From Erwinia typographi (GTDB taxonomy: Bacteria; Pseudomonadota; Gammaproteobacteria; Enterobacterales; Enterobacteriaceae), in contig NZ_JRUQ01000003.1 in the NCBI RefSeq assembly GCF_000773975.1, forward strand, positions 1 to 46,785: a DNA stretch of 46,785 bases, given 5' to 3'. A program made the position numbers and the translations under genes. Shown piece by piece: positions 8,416 through 16,997 of the stretch (positions are counted from its first letter, which is position 1; every line of letters starts with the position of its first letter). The notes below the pieces were generated by a model, which saw only the letters and a program-made list of their open reading frames with translations, did not search any database and was not told the origin of the DNA.

Positions 8416-9150
8416 TCAGATTTGCGCCAGGCCGCCGTCGACAGCAACTTCGCTGGCGGTCATGAAGCTGCTGTCGTCCGATGCGAGAAAGGCCGCCGCC
8501 GCCCCGAGCTCCGCGGGATCGGCCATGCGCTGAAGCGGATTCATCGCGGCGAAGACCTTCATGCCCTCCTCGCCTAGCGCTTCCTTAGCGAGTTCAGTTG
8601 CCGTCGGCCCTGGCGTCAGCACGTTTACCCGGATACCGGTGCCCTTCAGATCCAGCGCAAAGGTCCGAGCGAGATTACGCACCGCCGCCTTGCTCGCACT
8701 GTAGGCGCTGAATGCCGGAGCGCCCGTGGTGCCAGCGCTCGAACCAGTCAGAATTATCGAACCGCCCTCGCCCATCAGCGGCAAAGCCTTCTGAACCGTG
8801 AAGATCGCCCCCTTCACATTGGTGTCAAAGATTTCGTCGATGTGCTCGCCAGTGATCTTGCCAAGCGCAAGCTGGCTTCCCGCTCCGGCATTGGCGAAGA
8901 CGATGTCGAGGGTTCCGCGCTCATCCTTCACCGACGCGTAAAGTCGATCCAGGTCATCAAGATCGGAAACCGAGCCTTTCACCGCGCGGGCATTGGGCCC
9001 CAGCTCTGCCACCGCGGCGTCGAGCGCTTCCTGCCGACGGCCAAAGATGAAGACGAAGGCGCCCTCCTCGATAAAGCGCTTTGCTGCGGCGCGACCGATG
9101 CCGGTAGCGCCCCCGGTGATCACTGCGGTCTTTCCATCCAGTCTGTTCAT
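8416..9150 (-). CDS. short-chain dehydrogenase/reductase (SDR) family oxidoreductase
   Basis: A classical NAD(P)-dependent SDR of 244 residues. Nucleotide-binding TGGATGIG is at 12-19, NAG at 87-89, and the catalytic Ser-Tyr-Lys set is GSS near 138, Y150 and K154 in YSASK. The C-terminus has the usual PGP and VDGG motifs. The ATG at 9150 has GAAGGG eight bases upstream; an in-frame GTG at 9159 is less likely. It is divergent from an HxlR regulator 116 bp away, a pairing common for quinone- or aldehyde-responsive reductases. The substrate cannot be told from the sequence. Confidence 0.88.
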   Translation of the reverse strand: MNRLDGKTAVITGGATGIGRAAAKRFIEEGAFVFIFGRRQEALDAAVAELGPNARAVKGSVSDLDDLDRLYASVKDERGTLDIVFANAGAGSQLALGKITGEHIDEIFDTNVKGAIFTVQKALPLMGEGGSIILTGSSAGTTGAPAFSAYSASKAAVRNLARTFALDLKGTGIRVNVLTPGPTATELAKEALGEEGMKVFAAMNPLQRMADPAELGAAAAFLASDDSSFMTASEVAVDGGLAQI

Positions 9151-9233
9151 ATCATGCACCCTTCGTTTGAGTTGTACGGAATCAGGTAACGGCTTACTTG
9201 CGGGCCAGTGTGCGATTCTGATAACCTGAGGTC

Positions 9234-9257
9234 AAGTATGCACCTTTTGGTAAGTAT
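9234..9257. promoter_or_regulatory. possible HxlR operator in the SDR/HxlR intergenic region
   Basis: AAGTAT occurs twice, at 9234-9239 and 9252-9257, 18 bp apart, flanking GCACCTTTTGGT, which is itself partly palindromic. The second copy continues into a run of A just before the HxlR start at 9266. Binding sites of this kind (TACT/AGTA half sites) are known for DUF24/HxlR regulators. The stretch AGTATCAAAAAA also occurs in the other HxlR intergenic region, on the opposite strand near 10790-10801. Confidence 0.4.
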
Positions 9258-9265
9258 CAAAAAAA

Positions 9266-9667
9266 ATGACCCAATCTTCTCAACCTGAAACCTGTGGTAT
9301 CGGCTTATCCTGCGGGCTCGGCGCCACGCTTCGCATCATCTCGGGCAAGTGGAAACCGCTGATCCTTTTTTTCCTGCGCGACGGTCCGAAGCGCTACGGC
9401 GAGCTCAAGCGCTTGATCCAGGGCGTTAGCGATAAGGTACTGATCCAGCAATTGAAGGATTTGGAAGCCGATCGCGTACTGGCGCGGACCGACTACCAGG
9501 AAGTGCCGCCGCGCGTGGACTACAAGCTGACCCCGCTCGGCCGCAGCCTGGCCGAGGCGATCATCCCGCTGTGCAGTTGGGGCACTGAGAACATGGAGGA
9601 AATGACGAGCATCTTCGACAAACGAGACCGGTTGCTCCAGCAGGATGCTGAAAAACCGCAGGATTAA
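9266..9667 (+). CDS. HxlR/DUF24-family winged-helix transcriptional regulator
   Basis: A 133-residue regulator. Residues about 18-105 are the HxlR winged helix: ATLRIISGKWKPLILFFL, then RYGELKRLIQGVSDKVLIQQ, LKDLEADRVLARTDYQEVPP and RVDYKLTPLGRSL. Cysteines at 10 and 16 lie just before the domain; conserved N-terminal Cys residues in this family often sense quinones or electrophiles. It is divergent from the SDR gene at 8416-9150 and probably represses it and itself. A second HxlR gene occurs at 10824. Confidence 0.9.
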   Translation: MTQSSQPETCGIGLSCGLGATLRIISGKWKPLILFFLRDGPKRYGELKRLIQGVSDKVLIQQLKDLEADRVLARTDYQEVPPRVDYKLTPLGRSLAEAIIPLCSWGTENMEEMTSIFDKRDRLLQQDAEKPQD

Positions 9668-9810
9668 TTTTTGTTAGTGGATCTGACTTTAACTCCAGAC
9701 CCCGAGGATAGGAAATCTTCCAACTGCATCTGCAATTGACGTCGGGTCTGTGGTCCAGAGTGATGAATGCCATAACCTGAAGGAGCGCAGCCGCACTCCT
9801 GCAGACGGTG

Positions 9811-10722
9811 TTATCTCAATGCAATATCAGCAGTTGCCATATTCAGCGCAGCGTCAAAAGGAGCTTTTCCCGCCCCCGCAAGCCATTCTTTCAGTGTCAA
9901 CATCGGACCGAACTCTCTCTCTAAGGCTGGGATATCTGCAATTCCTGCAACCACGCCGTTGTCCACAAGTTCCGTCAGTTTTCTCAGGAACACGTTGCCT
10001 GCCAGCAACTCTTCTGAAAACCGCTGATAGCGAATTGGGTGGCCTGCAGCAAGCGAGAAAGCGCACTCCAAGTCTTTGCCGGTAATACTCTGCCCTGAGA
10101 GCTCCAACGCCTGACCTGCGTAACGCTCCGGGTGGCATAGGATTTCGGCATTAATTCGGCCAAGATCGTTAAGCGCAATCATCTGCATAGGCTGATCCCG
10201 ATGCATGAAAAAGGTGAATACACCCGTGTTCAATCCCATACCAGGCAGCAGCATCATCTCCATAAAGCTGGCCGGACGCGTGATCGTAGCGGCGATCGGC
10301 AGGCCGCGAATGTGCTCCTCTATCTGGGACTTGCTGTCGAAATGCCCCATGCCGGTCAGACCTTTTCCCGCCGCTCCGCCCGAAGAGTACACGATGAATT
10401 CAACGTTTGCTGCAACCGCACTATCGGCGATTGCTTTGCCCTGCATCACCTCCTGTTCGTCTGACACCAGGCCGGATGGCGAACTGGTCTGCACGCTAAA
10501 CACACGGTCGACGCCCTGCATCGCCCGCTCAATCGAGGCACGGTCAAACAGATCGCCCACAACCAGTTTGATGCCCTGTTCGGCAAGAGCTCTTGCTTTA
10601 TGGCTTTGGGCATCCCTGACGAAGGCACGTACCGTTTCCCCCCTGGCTTTCAACGCTCTTGCCACAGCACCGCCCTGCTGCCCGGTAGCACCAAAAACCA
10701 AAAATTCCAAAGACTGTTGCAT
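9811..10722 (-). CDS. NmrA-like NAD(P)-binding oxidoreductase, QorB type
   Basis: A 303-residue atypical SDR of the NmrA/QorB group, likely a quinone- or redox-related reductase or sensor. The Rossmann motif VFGATGQQGGAVARAL is near the N-terminus, and FVRDAQSHKA follows strand two. YSSGGAAGKGLTGMGHFDSK corresponds to the family active-site region, followed by TRPASFMEMML. ATG 10722 gives the usual family N-terminus; an upstream in-frame ATG at 10770 has a somewhat better GGAA spacing and cannot be excluded. It is divergent from an HxlR regulator, the same layout as E. coli ytfG(qorB)/ytfH. Confidence 0.82.
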   Translation of the reverse strand: MQQSLEFLVFGATGQQGGAVARALKARGETVRAFVRDAQSHKARALAEQGIKLVVGDLFDRASIERAMQGVDRVFSVQTSSPSGLVSDEQEVMQGKAIADSAVAANVEFIVYSSGGAAGKGLTGMGHFDSKSQIEEHIRGLPIAATITRPASFMEMMLLPGMGLNTGVFTFFMHRDQPMQMIALNDLGRINAEILCHPERYAGQALELSGQSITGKDLECAFSLAAGHPIRYQRFSEELLAGNVFLRKLTELVDNGVVAGIADIPALEREFGPMLTLKEWLAGAGKAPFDAALNMATADIALR

Positions 10723-10823
10723 TTCAGTAACCCATAGTAACTTTTGAAGGTTCTCATTTTGAACTATCATGACATTTCCGCAAGACGGCACTTTTTTGAT
10801 ACTGAGTTACAGAGAGATAACCA

Positions 10824-11258
10824 ATGGAGAGTATTCCTGAAGATGGACAGACCATGATGCCAGATGAGGTCAATGGTCGACCTGTTCTACATACGCCCGG
10901 AGGCCCGGTACTGACGCCTTGTGCTCCCGGGAGTGTATTAGCCCGACTGGGAGACAAGTGGACAATTTTGGTTATTTCGTTCTTATCTCTCTATCCATAT
11001 ACCCCGATGCGTTTCGGGGTGCTTCGACGGGGCATCCCGGACATCTCGCAACGCATGCTGACGCTGACTTTGCGCAACCTTGAACGGGATGGACTGGTTT
11101 CGCGCCACTACTACCCTGAACTGCCGCCTCGCGTCGAATACGAGTTGACCGAACGAGGGCGCTCCATGTTGGCACCGCTGGCGGGCTTTACCCAGTGGAT
11201 TCGCGACACATGGCAGGATATAGAAGCTTCACGACGCGCCTACGATGAAGCTGAATGA
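10824..11258 (+). CDS. HxlR/DUF24-family winged-helix transcriptional regulator (second copy)
   Basis: A 144-residue protein with the HxlR pattern from about residue 30: CAPGSVLARLGDKWTILVIS, then MRFGVLRRGIPDISQRMLTL, LRNLERDGLVSRHYYPELPP and RVEYELTERGRSM. The single Cys at the start of the domain sits where redox-sensing family members have one. GAGAGATAA precedes the start. It is divergent from the NmrA-like gene and probably controls it, as YtfH is thought to do next to YtfG. It is only moderately similar to the HxlR protein at 9266, so this is not a recent duplication. Confidence 0.9.
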   Translation: MESIPEDGQTMMPDEVNGRPVLHTPGGPVLTPCAPGSVLARLGDKWTILVISFLSLYPYTPMRFGVLRRGIPDISQRMLTLTLRNLERDGLVSRHYYPELPPRVEYELTERGRSMLAPLAGFTQWIRDTWQDIEASRRAYDEAE

Positions 11259-11296
11259 AGTTGGGGGGTAAACGTGACAGCAGGCGCGTGAGGGAT

Positions 11297-12862
11297 TTAG
11301 CGTTCCGTCAGAGGCTTAAACGCCGCCTTCTCACTGACATGCAACCTTTGCCACAAACCCACTTCCCATTCGAGATACTGGCGTGCCGCTGATTTGTTGC
11401 CATGATGCCGGTCATGGGTAAAAAACAGATAATCAATACGCTCTGCATCTGATGGATAATCCGCAGAGGCGACGACTTCACCTCCCGCGGCTCGCCACTC
11501 TGCCATGCCGCCAGCCAACAGATTTATACGACTGGCTGGCGGCAATTCGAGGGAATACCAGCCAGCCTGCTGCGGATCATCGCTGATAAGCACAACATCG
11601 CTCACATCGCTACCGATAATATGAGCACGGGAAATCCATTTACTGCCGGGAAGATGCCCCTCTTTATAAGCCTGGCTGCTGCGAATATCCCATATTTCTA
11701 CCGGATGTGACGCCCGTAACCGATCGTTTAATTGCGCCGCGCTTATTTCTGCTAATTCCGGCGCGGTGAGCGGGTTTTGCAACGGCTGGGTTGCCTGCCG
11801 GGCCACGGCAACGCCCCCGTTAAGGACATAAGCCTGATGCCCCATCTGCCGTAGCCAGTAGGCGGTGACCGGTGCCCTGACACTTTCCGAGTCAATCAGC
11901 ACCAGACGCGCATTGCGCACCCCCACATACTGATCGGTAGCCTGCTGCAATTGGCCACCCGGAGCATACTGCACGCCCGGTATTGCGCCTGCGTTAAACT
12001 CTTTCTCAGTACGCACATCCAGCAGATAAACGGTTTGCTGTTCATCCTGCCACGCCCTGACCTGTTTTGGTGACACCCAACTGACGCCTGCAGATTCCGC
12101 CAGCGCGCAGGCACGCTTGACTCGCTCGGGGGTGACGGCCATCTCCTCCTGATAGCGACGGCTTTGCCCATGCTCAAGCGTATAGTCTGCCAGCATCCAA
12201 CCCTGGGTGCCGTTTTCCAGGGCGTAGACTGGGTTCTTAACGCCTAAGTCAATCAGCGTCTGCGCGCCAATAATACTTCGCGTTCTCCCGGCACAGTTGA
12301 TCACCACCGGCGTGCTGTCATCCGCCGCCAGGTCGTCAAAACGCGCACTCAGCTCGCCATTGGGGCAGCAGATGCTGCCGGGAATACTCATTTTCTGATA
12401 TTCGCTAAAGGGGCGGCCATCCAGAATCAGCAAAGGCTCGCCACTGTTAATCCGCTTCTGAAGTGCTTCAGCGGAGAGGGATCGCGTATGCCGTAGTGCT
12501 TCAATGTGCTCGCCAAAAGTTTTGGAAGGAACATTCACCCCTTCAAACAGACTGTATCCGGCTTTTTCCCAGGCCTGGGTTCCTCCTGACAACAGGAAAA
12601 CCTGCTGGTATCCCAGCGCTTTTAAACGGTTTAAAGCGGCGGCCGCCACGCCGCTCACGCCGTCGTCATACACCACAATGCGGACATGGCGGTTAGGTGC
12701 CAACCGGCTGACATCCAGCTCAAGACGGCTGTAGGGAAGCGGCACAGCGAAAAACAGGTGGCCTTCCCCATATTCGCCGTGTTCACGTAGATCAAAAATG
12801 GCCAGTTCCTGCCCATCACCCAGCCAGCGCTCAAGCTGGGTAACAGTAATATCTGCACTCAT
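11297..12862 (-). CDS. four-domain rhodanese-like sulfurtransferase
   Basis: 521 residues forming four rhodanese-homology domains, roughly 1-110, 125-235, 258-355 and 370-465. Each keeps the structural features (LREHGEYGEGH, DGRPFSEYQKMSIPGS, DVRTEKEFNAGAIPG, DIRSSQAYKEGHLPGS). Only the second has a catalytic cysteine, Cys190 in the loop CAGRTRS. Domains one, three and four have Cys-free loops and may be structural or bind substrate. No signal peptide is visible, so it is probably cytosolic. It is last in the nine-gene organosulfur operon, 23 bp after a DszC-like enzyme. A role in accepting or transferring sulfur freed by the monooxygenases is inferred. Confidence 0.88.
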   Translation of the reverse strand: MSADITVTQLERWLGDGQELAIFDLREHGEYGEGHLFFAVPLPYSRLELDVSRLAPNRHVRIVVYDDGVSGVAAAALNRLKALGYQQVFLLSGGTQAWEKAGYSLFEGVNVPSKTFGEHIEALRHTRSLSAEALQKRINSGEPLLILDGRPFSEYQKMSIPGSICCPNGELSARFDDLAADDSTPVVINCAGRTRSIIGAQTLIDLGVKNPVYALENGTQGWMLADYTLEHGQSRRYQEEMAVTPERVKRACALAESAGVSWVSPKQVRAWQDEQQTVYLLDVRTEKEFNAGAIPGVQYAPGGQLQQATDQYVGVRNARLVLIDSESVRAPVTAYWLRQMGHQAYVLNGGVAVARQATQPLQNPLTAPELAEISAAQLNDRLRASHPVEIWDIRSSQAYKEGHLPGSKWISRAHIIGSDVSDVVLISDDPQQAGWYSLELPPASRINLLAGGMAEWRAAGGEVVASADYPSDAERIDYLFFTHDRHHGNKSAARQYLEWEVGLWQRLHVSEKAAFKPLTER

Positions 12863-12885
12863 TACGTCAGTCCTTCAGTGGAGAA

Positions 12886-14088
12886 TTAATAGAGATAGCT
12901 TATGGGCGGCGGGCAGCCATTCACGCGGAAGTCACCGATGGCACGGTACTTCCAGGCAACAGGATCGTGCGTGGTGTGGGTCCGCGCATTACGCCAGTGA
13001 CGATCCAGACCGTGTTTACGAAGCGTCATAGACGCGCCGCCGACATCAAAAAGTGTCTGGCAGGCAAAGAGAGCCGCCTCTGTAACAATCGCTTTGGCTT
13101 CCGCGGTAATAACGGCAGCATCAATGGCGAGCTGCTCGATCTCTTCCGGGGCGGCGCCTGAAAAACGGGCGTCCGATGCCAGTTCAATCTGCTCCGCCGC
13201 CAGCAGCACCAGCGCTTCCGCACCGTGCGTACGGGCGGCGATTTCACCCACTTTATGCAATAAGTAAGGGTCTTTATTGCCCTGCGGCAGCCCGCTCTCT
13301 TTTACCGCGCGGACTTTGCTCCTTGCCCAACCGGCAGCATCGCTGAGCGCCGCCTGCGCAATGCCCACTTCAATGGCACAGTGCACAATCTGTGAGGCTG
13401 AACCGGTATGATGTCGCTGCTGCTGCCAGCGATGAACCCGCATGACTTCGTGCTCTTCGACCTTGATATCATGAAGTTCAGTCCGGCCACTGAGCGTGCC
13501 GCGCTGCCCCATGCCGGACCAGTCACTATGGCGCACCACGCCCGGACGATCGGCGGGGATCACCACAAGCACCGACTGGTCGTTATCATCCAGCGCCAGC
13601 ACTTTTAACAGCTGTCCCATGAGCGCGCCGGTGCTGTAGTGTTTTTCACCGCTGAGGCGATACGCATCGCCATGACGCGTAAGCCGCGTACGCATTTCCC
13701 CACGATACTGGCCGCCCAACTCCGCGGACGCCCCGCCAACTAAGGTTCCCTGCGCCACCTGCGACAGGAATCTGGCGCATTGCTCCGGCGTTGCCATCAG
13801 GCGAGTACGTTCGACAAACACAAAATGCGGCAGCATGGCCTGCGCGACTGAAGGGTCACCCTTCGCCAGCGCGGCAACCAGCCGCGCCAGCTCCGGTATC
13901 GATCCTCCGGCACCGCCATACTCAACCGGGACGCGTAATGCCCCCAGACGCAGCTGGCTGATGCGTTCGAAAGCGGAAAAGTTCGCTTCACCGCTCCGGT
14001 CATACTCTGCCGACTCTTCGGCAAGTTGCTGACCGAGGATCTGCGCCTGGGTCAACAGCGTTACTGAATTTAAAACGGGTGCGCCCAT
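12886..14088 (-). CDS. DszC/SfnB-like flavin monooxygenase, acyl-CoA dehydrogenase fold
   Basis: 400 residues of the acyl-CoA dehydrogenase superfamily branch containing DszC (dibenzothiophene monooxygenase) and SfnB, which use reduced flavin and oxygen rather than acyl-CoA. Signs of this branch are LRLGALRVPVEYGGAGGS, GEKHYSTGAL in mid-protein and the C-terminal LDRHWRNARTHTTHDP. ATG 14088 has GGAG eight bases upstream; the stop of the preceding gene lies just two bases before it, so translation is likely coupled. It probably oxidises an organosulfur compound taken up by the transporter of this operon. It is a paralogue of the enzyme at 15774-16997. Confidence 0.87.
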   Translation of the reverse strand: MGAPVLNSVTLLTQAQILGQQLAEESAEYDRSGEANFSAFERISQLRLGALRVPVEYGGAGGSIPELARLVAALAKGDPSVAQAMLPHFVFVERTRLMATPEQCARFLSQVAQGTLVGGASAELGGQYRGEMRTRLTRHGDAYRLSGEKHYSTGALMGQLLKVLALDDNDQSVLVVIPADRPGVVRHSDWSGMGQRGTLSGRTELHDIKVEEHEVMRVHRWQQQRHHTGSASQIVHCAIEVGIAQAALSDAAGWARSKVRAVKESGLPQGNKDPYLLHKVGEIAARTHGAEALVLLAAEQIELASDARFSGAAPEEIEQLAIDAAVITAEAKAIVTEAALFACQTLFDVGGASMTLRKHGLDRHWRNARTHTTHDPVAWKYRAIGDFRVNGCPPPISYLY

Positions 14089-14090
14089 GA

Positions 14091-15743
14091 TCACTTCTCC
14101 AGCCAGGCATCGGCAAGCGTGGAATAGAACAGCATCGGCCCCTTGCGCAACCCCTGGAGTTTTTTCGAATAGAAGCCAAAGAACTTCAGCTCCAGCAAGT
14201 TGACAGAGGCGACGTCAGTCTGCACCAGCTCCTGCATCTGCCAGATATACTGCTGGCGTTTTTCCACATCGCCCTCCTGCTGGATGCCTTCAATGATGCG
14301 ATCCATCTCCGGATTGCTGTAGCCAGAGTCATTACTGGAAGGCGTGCCGGGCTTGATATTTTTGCTCCAGAAGCGCCGCGTCACGCCAATTTGCGGGTCG
14401 GGATAGGCGGAATACCATTGAGAAAAGGTATCGAAGTCATATTCGCCAAACACGCGCCGGATCATCGCGGCCAGTTCCAGATTGATCAGTTCAACCTCAA
14501 TCCCTACGTGTTTAAGCTGCTGCTGCATATACTCCGCTGCCCGTAAATAAACCTGGCCATAGGAAACCTCGGTAATATGGTTGATGCGCAGCCGCACGCC
14601 GTCCGGCCCACGTTTCAGCCCCGCGTCATCCAGCAACTGCTCGGCTTTTTCCGGCGAAAACTCATGCTGCGGCAATCCCGGCTTGAAAAACTGTTTCTGG
14701 AAACTCGGCACGCAGCTTTCCGCCACATTCGCCAGCCCGTACCAGACAATATCCGCCAGCCCTTTTCTGTCGATAGCATGAGCAAAGGCTTTGCGCACGC
14801 GCACGTCCTGGAAGGTTTTTCGGCGGAAGTTGAAATCAAAGAAGAAGATCGGTGCCGGAACCTGCCAGCCCTCGGTGTCCAGTACCAGATTAGGTTCGGC
14901 GGCGAGGCGCGCAACGTCGCTCTCCGCAACCGGGTTGTTGGCCGCGAACTGAATTTCGTTGCTCTCCAGCGCCACGCTGCGCGCCCCGGCATCCGGCAGC
15001 ATTTTGAAGATGATCCGATCCAGATACGGTTTTCCCGTATCCCAGTAGTCTTCGTTGCGTTCCAGCACAATATGACTGCCGCGCACCCACTCTTTGAATT
15101 TAAAGGCGCCGGTGCCGATCGGTTTCACGTTCCACGGATTCGTCAGCGGGTTGGTCCCTTCATACAGATGCTTCGGCACAATCTGCGTTTCAGTACCAAA
15201 CAGCACGGACCACAGTACCGGCGCCGCGCCGGTGAGACGCAGGATCACCGTGTGATCGTCCGGGGTTTCAACTGCCGTCACTTTGGCAAAGTTAGACGCC
15301 CCGCGAGGGTGAGTTTTCTTCACCACATTCAGGATCGACCATTGCACATCGGCGGAGGTAAAGGGGTGACCATCGTGCCACTTCACGCCTTTACGCAGAT
15401 GGAAAGTGATGGATTTACCATCCGCCGACTGTTCCCACGACTCGGCCAGCTGAGGCTGGGGTTTGTAATCTTTATCGTAAGTGACCAGCCCGTCAAAAAT
15501 GCTGGAAGACACCACTACCGCCGGGCTTGAGATATTGATCCCCGCCACCAGTCCGGCAGGTTCCGGCGTCACGTTGGCGAACAGCGTACCGCCTTTAATG
15601 ACGCCATCGCCGGAGGCGTGACTGCTAACCTGGGCTGCAATCGCCGAGGGAAGAAAGCCCGAGGCGGCCAATGCGCCACCGCTGATAGCCATCATTTCCA
15701 GCAGACGGCGACGGCTAAGATGCAACAAGTCTGAAGAATCCAT
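14091..15743 (-). CDS. periplasmic solute-binding protein of oligopeptide/nickel type (SBP family 5)
   Basis: 550 residues. The N-terminus has a twin-arginine signal (SRRRLLEMM at 10-18, hydrophobic segment, cleavage near AIAA37), so it is likely exported folded by Tat. The mature part has the family pattern FDGLVTYDKDYKPQPQLAES, the ITFHLRKGVKWHDGHPFTSA motif, PIGTGAFKFKEW and DVRVRKAFAHAIDR. It is the binding protein for the DppBCDF-like components of the same operon. The ligand is unknown; the enzymes around it suggest an organosulfur compound rather than an ordinary peptide. It lies 30 bp after one DszC-like gene and two bases before the other. Confidence 0.9.
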   Translation of the reverse strand: MDSSDLLHLSRRRLLEMMAISGGALAASGFLPSAIAAQVSSHASGDGVIKGGTLFANVTPEPAGLVAGINISSPAVVVSSSIFDGLVTYDKDYKPQPQLAESWEQSADGKSITFHLRKGVKWHDGHPFTSADVQWSILNVVKKTHPRGASNFAKVTAVETPDDHTVILRLTGAAPVLWSVLFGTETQIVPKHLYEGTNPLTNPWNVKPIGTGAFKFKEWVRGSHIVLERNEDYWDTGKPYLDRIIFKMLPDAGARSVALESNEIQFAANNPVAESDVARLAAEPNLVLDTEGWQVPAPIFFFDFNFRRKTFQDVRVRKAFAHAIDRKGLADIVWYGLANVAESCVPSFQKQFFKPGLPQHEFSPEKAEQLLDDAGLKRGPDGVRLRINHITEVSYGQVYLRAAEYMQQQLKHVGIEVELINLELAAMIRRVFGEYDFDTFSQWYSAYPDPQIGVTRRFWSKNIKPGTPSSNDSGYSNPEMDRIIEGIQQEGDVEKRQQYIWQMQELVQTDVASVNLLELKFFGFYSKKLQGLRKGPMLFYSTLADAWLEK

Positions 15744-15773
15744 GCGAAACCCCTGATTAAGTTTTTTGATTCA

Positions 15774-16997
15774 TTAATAAGAAAAAGTCAGCGGCGGTAA
15801 CTCGCCATTAACGTAATAATCCCCCAGCGTGCGGTATTTATAGGCCAGCGGATCGTGGGTGGTATGCGTGCGAGCATTGCGCCAGTGGCGGTCAAGATTG
15901 CGGGTGCGCAGCGTTGCCGAAGCGCCACCGATATCAAACAGCCACTGAGAAACGGTCAGAGAAGCACGCGTTGAGACGGTTTTGGCTTCGGCAACGGCCA
16001 GGGAGGCTTCGGCAGCCAGCTGCTCGCACAGCGTGGTCGGCTGTCCAGCAAAACGGGCGGCGGCAGCCTTTTCCAGCTTAGCGGCAGCACTTAACACCAG
16101 CGCCTGCGCAACCCGACAATGCGCCGACATCTCGCCAACGGTATGCAGTAAATAGGGATCTTCACTGCCTTTGGTCACGCCGCTCTCTTTAACCGGACGG
16201 ACATGCTGACGAGCGAATTCAAGCGCATCGTCCAGCGCCGCCAGTGCAATGCCCGCATCTATCGCACAGTGAATAATCTGCGCGGTGGCGCCCGCGTGAT
16301 GACGCTGAGTGCGCCACGGCTCCATCATCAGTACCTCAGCCTTATCAACCCAGACGTTATGCAGTTCGGTGGTGCCGCTGGCCGTGCAGCGCTGCCCCAT
16401 GCCGTTCCAGTCATCATGGCGAATGATGCCCGGTCGGTTGGCGGGCACAATGGCGGAGACCAGCTGGTTGTCAGCATTCAGGCAGCGGATCTTCAGCCAG
16501 TCACCAAATAACGCGCCGGTGCTGTAGTACTTAACACCGTTTAACCGGAAATGATCGCCTTCGGCGGTAAGGCGGGTTTGCAGCTCGCCACGAAACTGAC
16601 CGCCGCGCTCGGCGGCCGCGCCGCTAAAAAGATAGCCTGCCGCTGCCAGCGGAAGAAATGCGTGCTGCTGTGCCGCCGTGCCCATCAGGCGAAGGCGTTC
16701 CACAAACACCACATGCCCTAAAAACGCCTGCGCAACGCTGGCATCGCCACGAGCCAGCGTTATATAGTGCTGCGCCACGTCGACCCAGCTTCCTCCCGCG
16801 CCGCCAACCGCCGTCGGCACCCGCAGCGCGCCGAGTCGCAGCTGACGAATCTCCGCGAACACGTCGAAAGGCAGAGTGCGTCCTGCATCTCGGGCAGAAG
16901 ACTGTGTGGTCAGCCGCGCCGACAGTTCTCGCGTTGCCGTGAGTAATTCCCCGACCTCCGGCGTGTCGAGGGGACGTGCTGAATGTAACTCCGTCAT
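15774..16997 (-). CDS. DszC/SfnB-like flavin monooxygenase, acyl-CoA dehydrogenase fold
   Basis: 407 residues from ATG 16997, preceded by AGGAG; the frame is open much further upstream, but that part overlaps the ABC ATPase gene and is not protein-like for this family. It carries LRLGALRVPTAVGGAGGSWV, GVKYYSTGAL and LDRHWRNARTHTTHDP, as in the DszC/SfnB group. The start ATGA overlaps the stop of the ATPase gene, so the two are translated together. It probably oxidises a sulfur-containing substrate with FMNH2 supplied by a separate reductase, perhaps the protein at 37832. The two paralogues in this operon may act on successive intermediates. Confidence 0.87.
   Translation of the reverse strand: MTELHSARPLDTPEVGELLTATRELSARLTTQSSARDAGRTLPFDVFAEIRQLRLGALRVPTAVGGAGGSWVDVAQHYITLARGDASVAQAFLGHVVFVERLRLMGTAAQQHAFLPLAAAGYLFSGAAAERGGQFRGELQTRLTAEGDHFRLNGVKYYSTGALFGDWLKIRCLNADNQLVSAIVPANRPGIIRHDDWNGMGQRCTASGTTELHNVWVDKAEVLMMEPWRTQRHHAGATAQIIHCAIDAGIALAALDDALEFARQHVRPVKESGVTKGSEDPYLLHTVGEMSAHCRVAQALVLSAAAKLEKAAAARFAGQPTTLCEQLAAEASLAVAEAKTVSTRASLTVSQWLFDIGGASATLRTRNLDRHWRNARTHTTHDPLAYKYRTLGDYYVNGELPPLTFSY

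Noticed and set aside
14577..15530. 317-residue plus-strand open frame
   Set aside because: It lies antisense to the binding-protein gene, whose family motifs are clear; the long frame comes from GC-rich codon bias.
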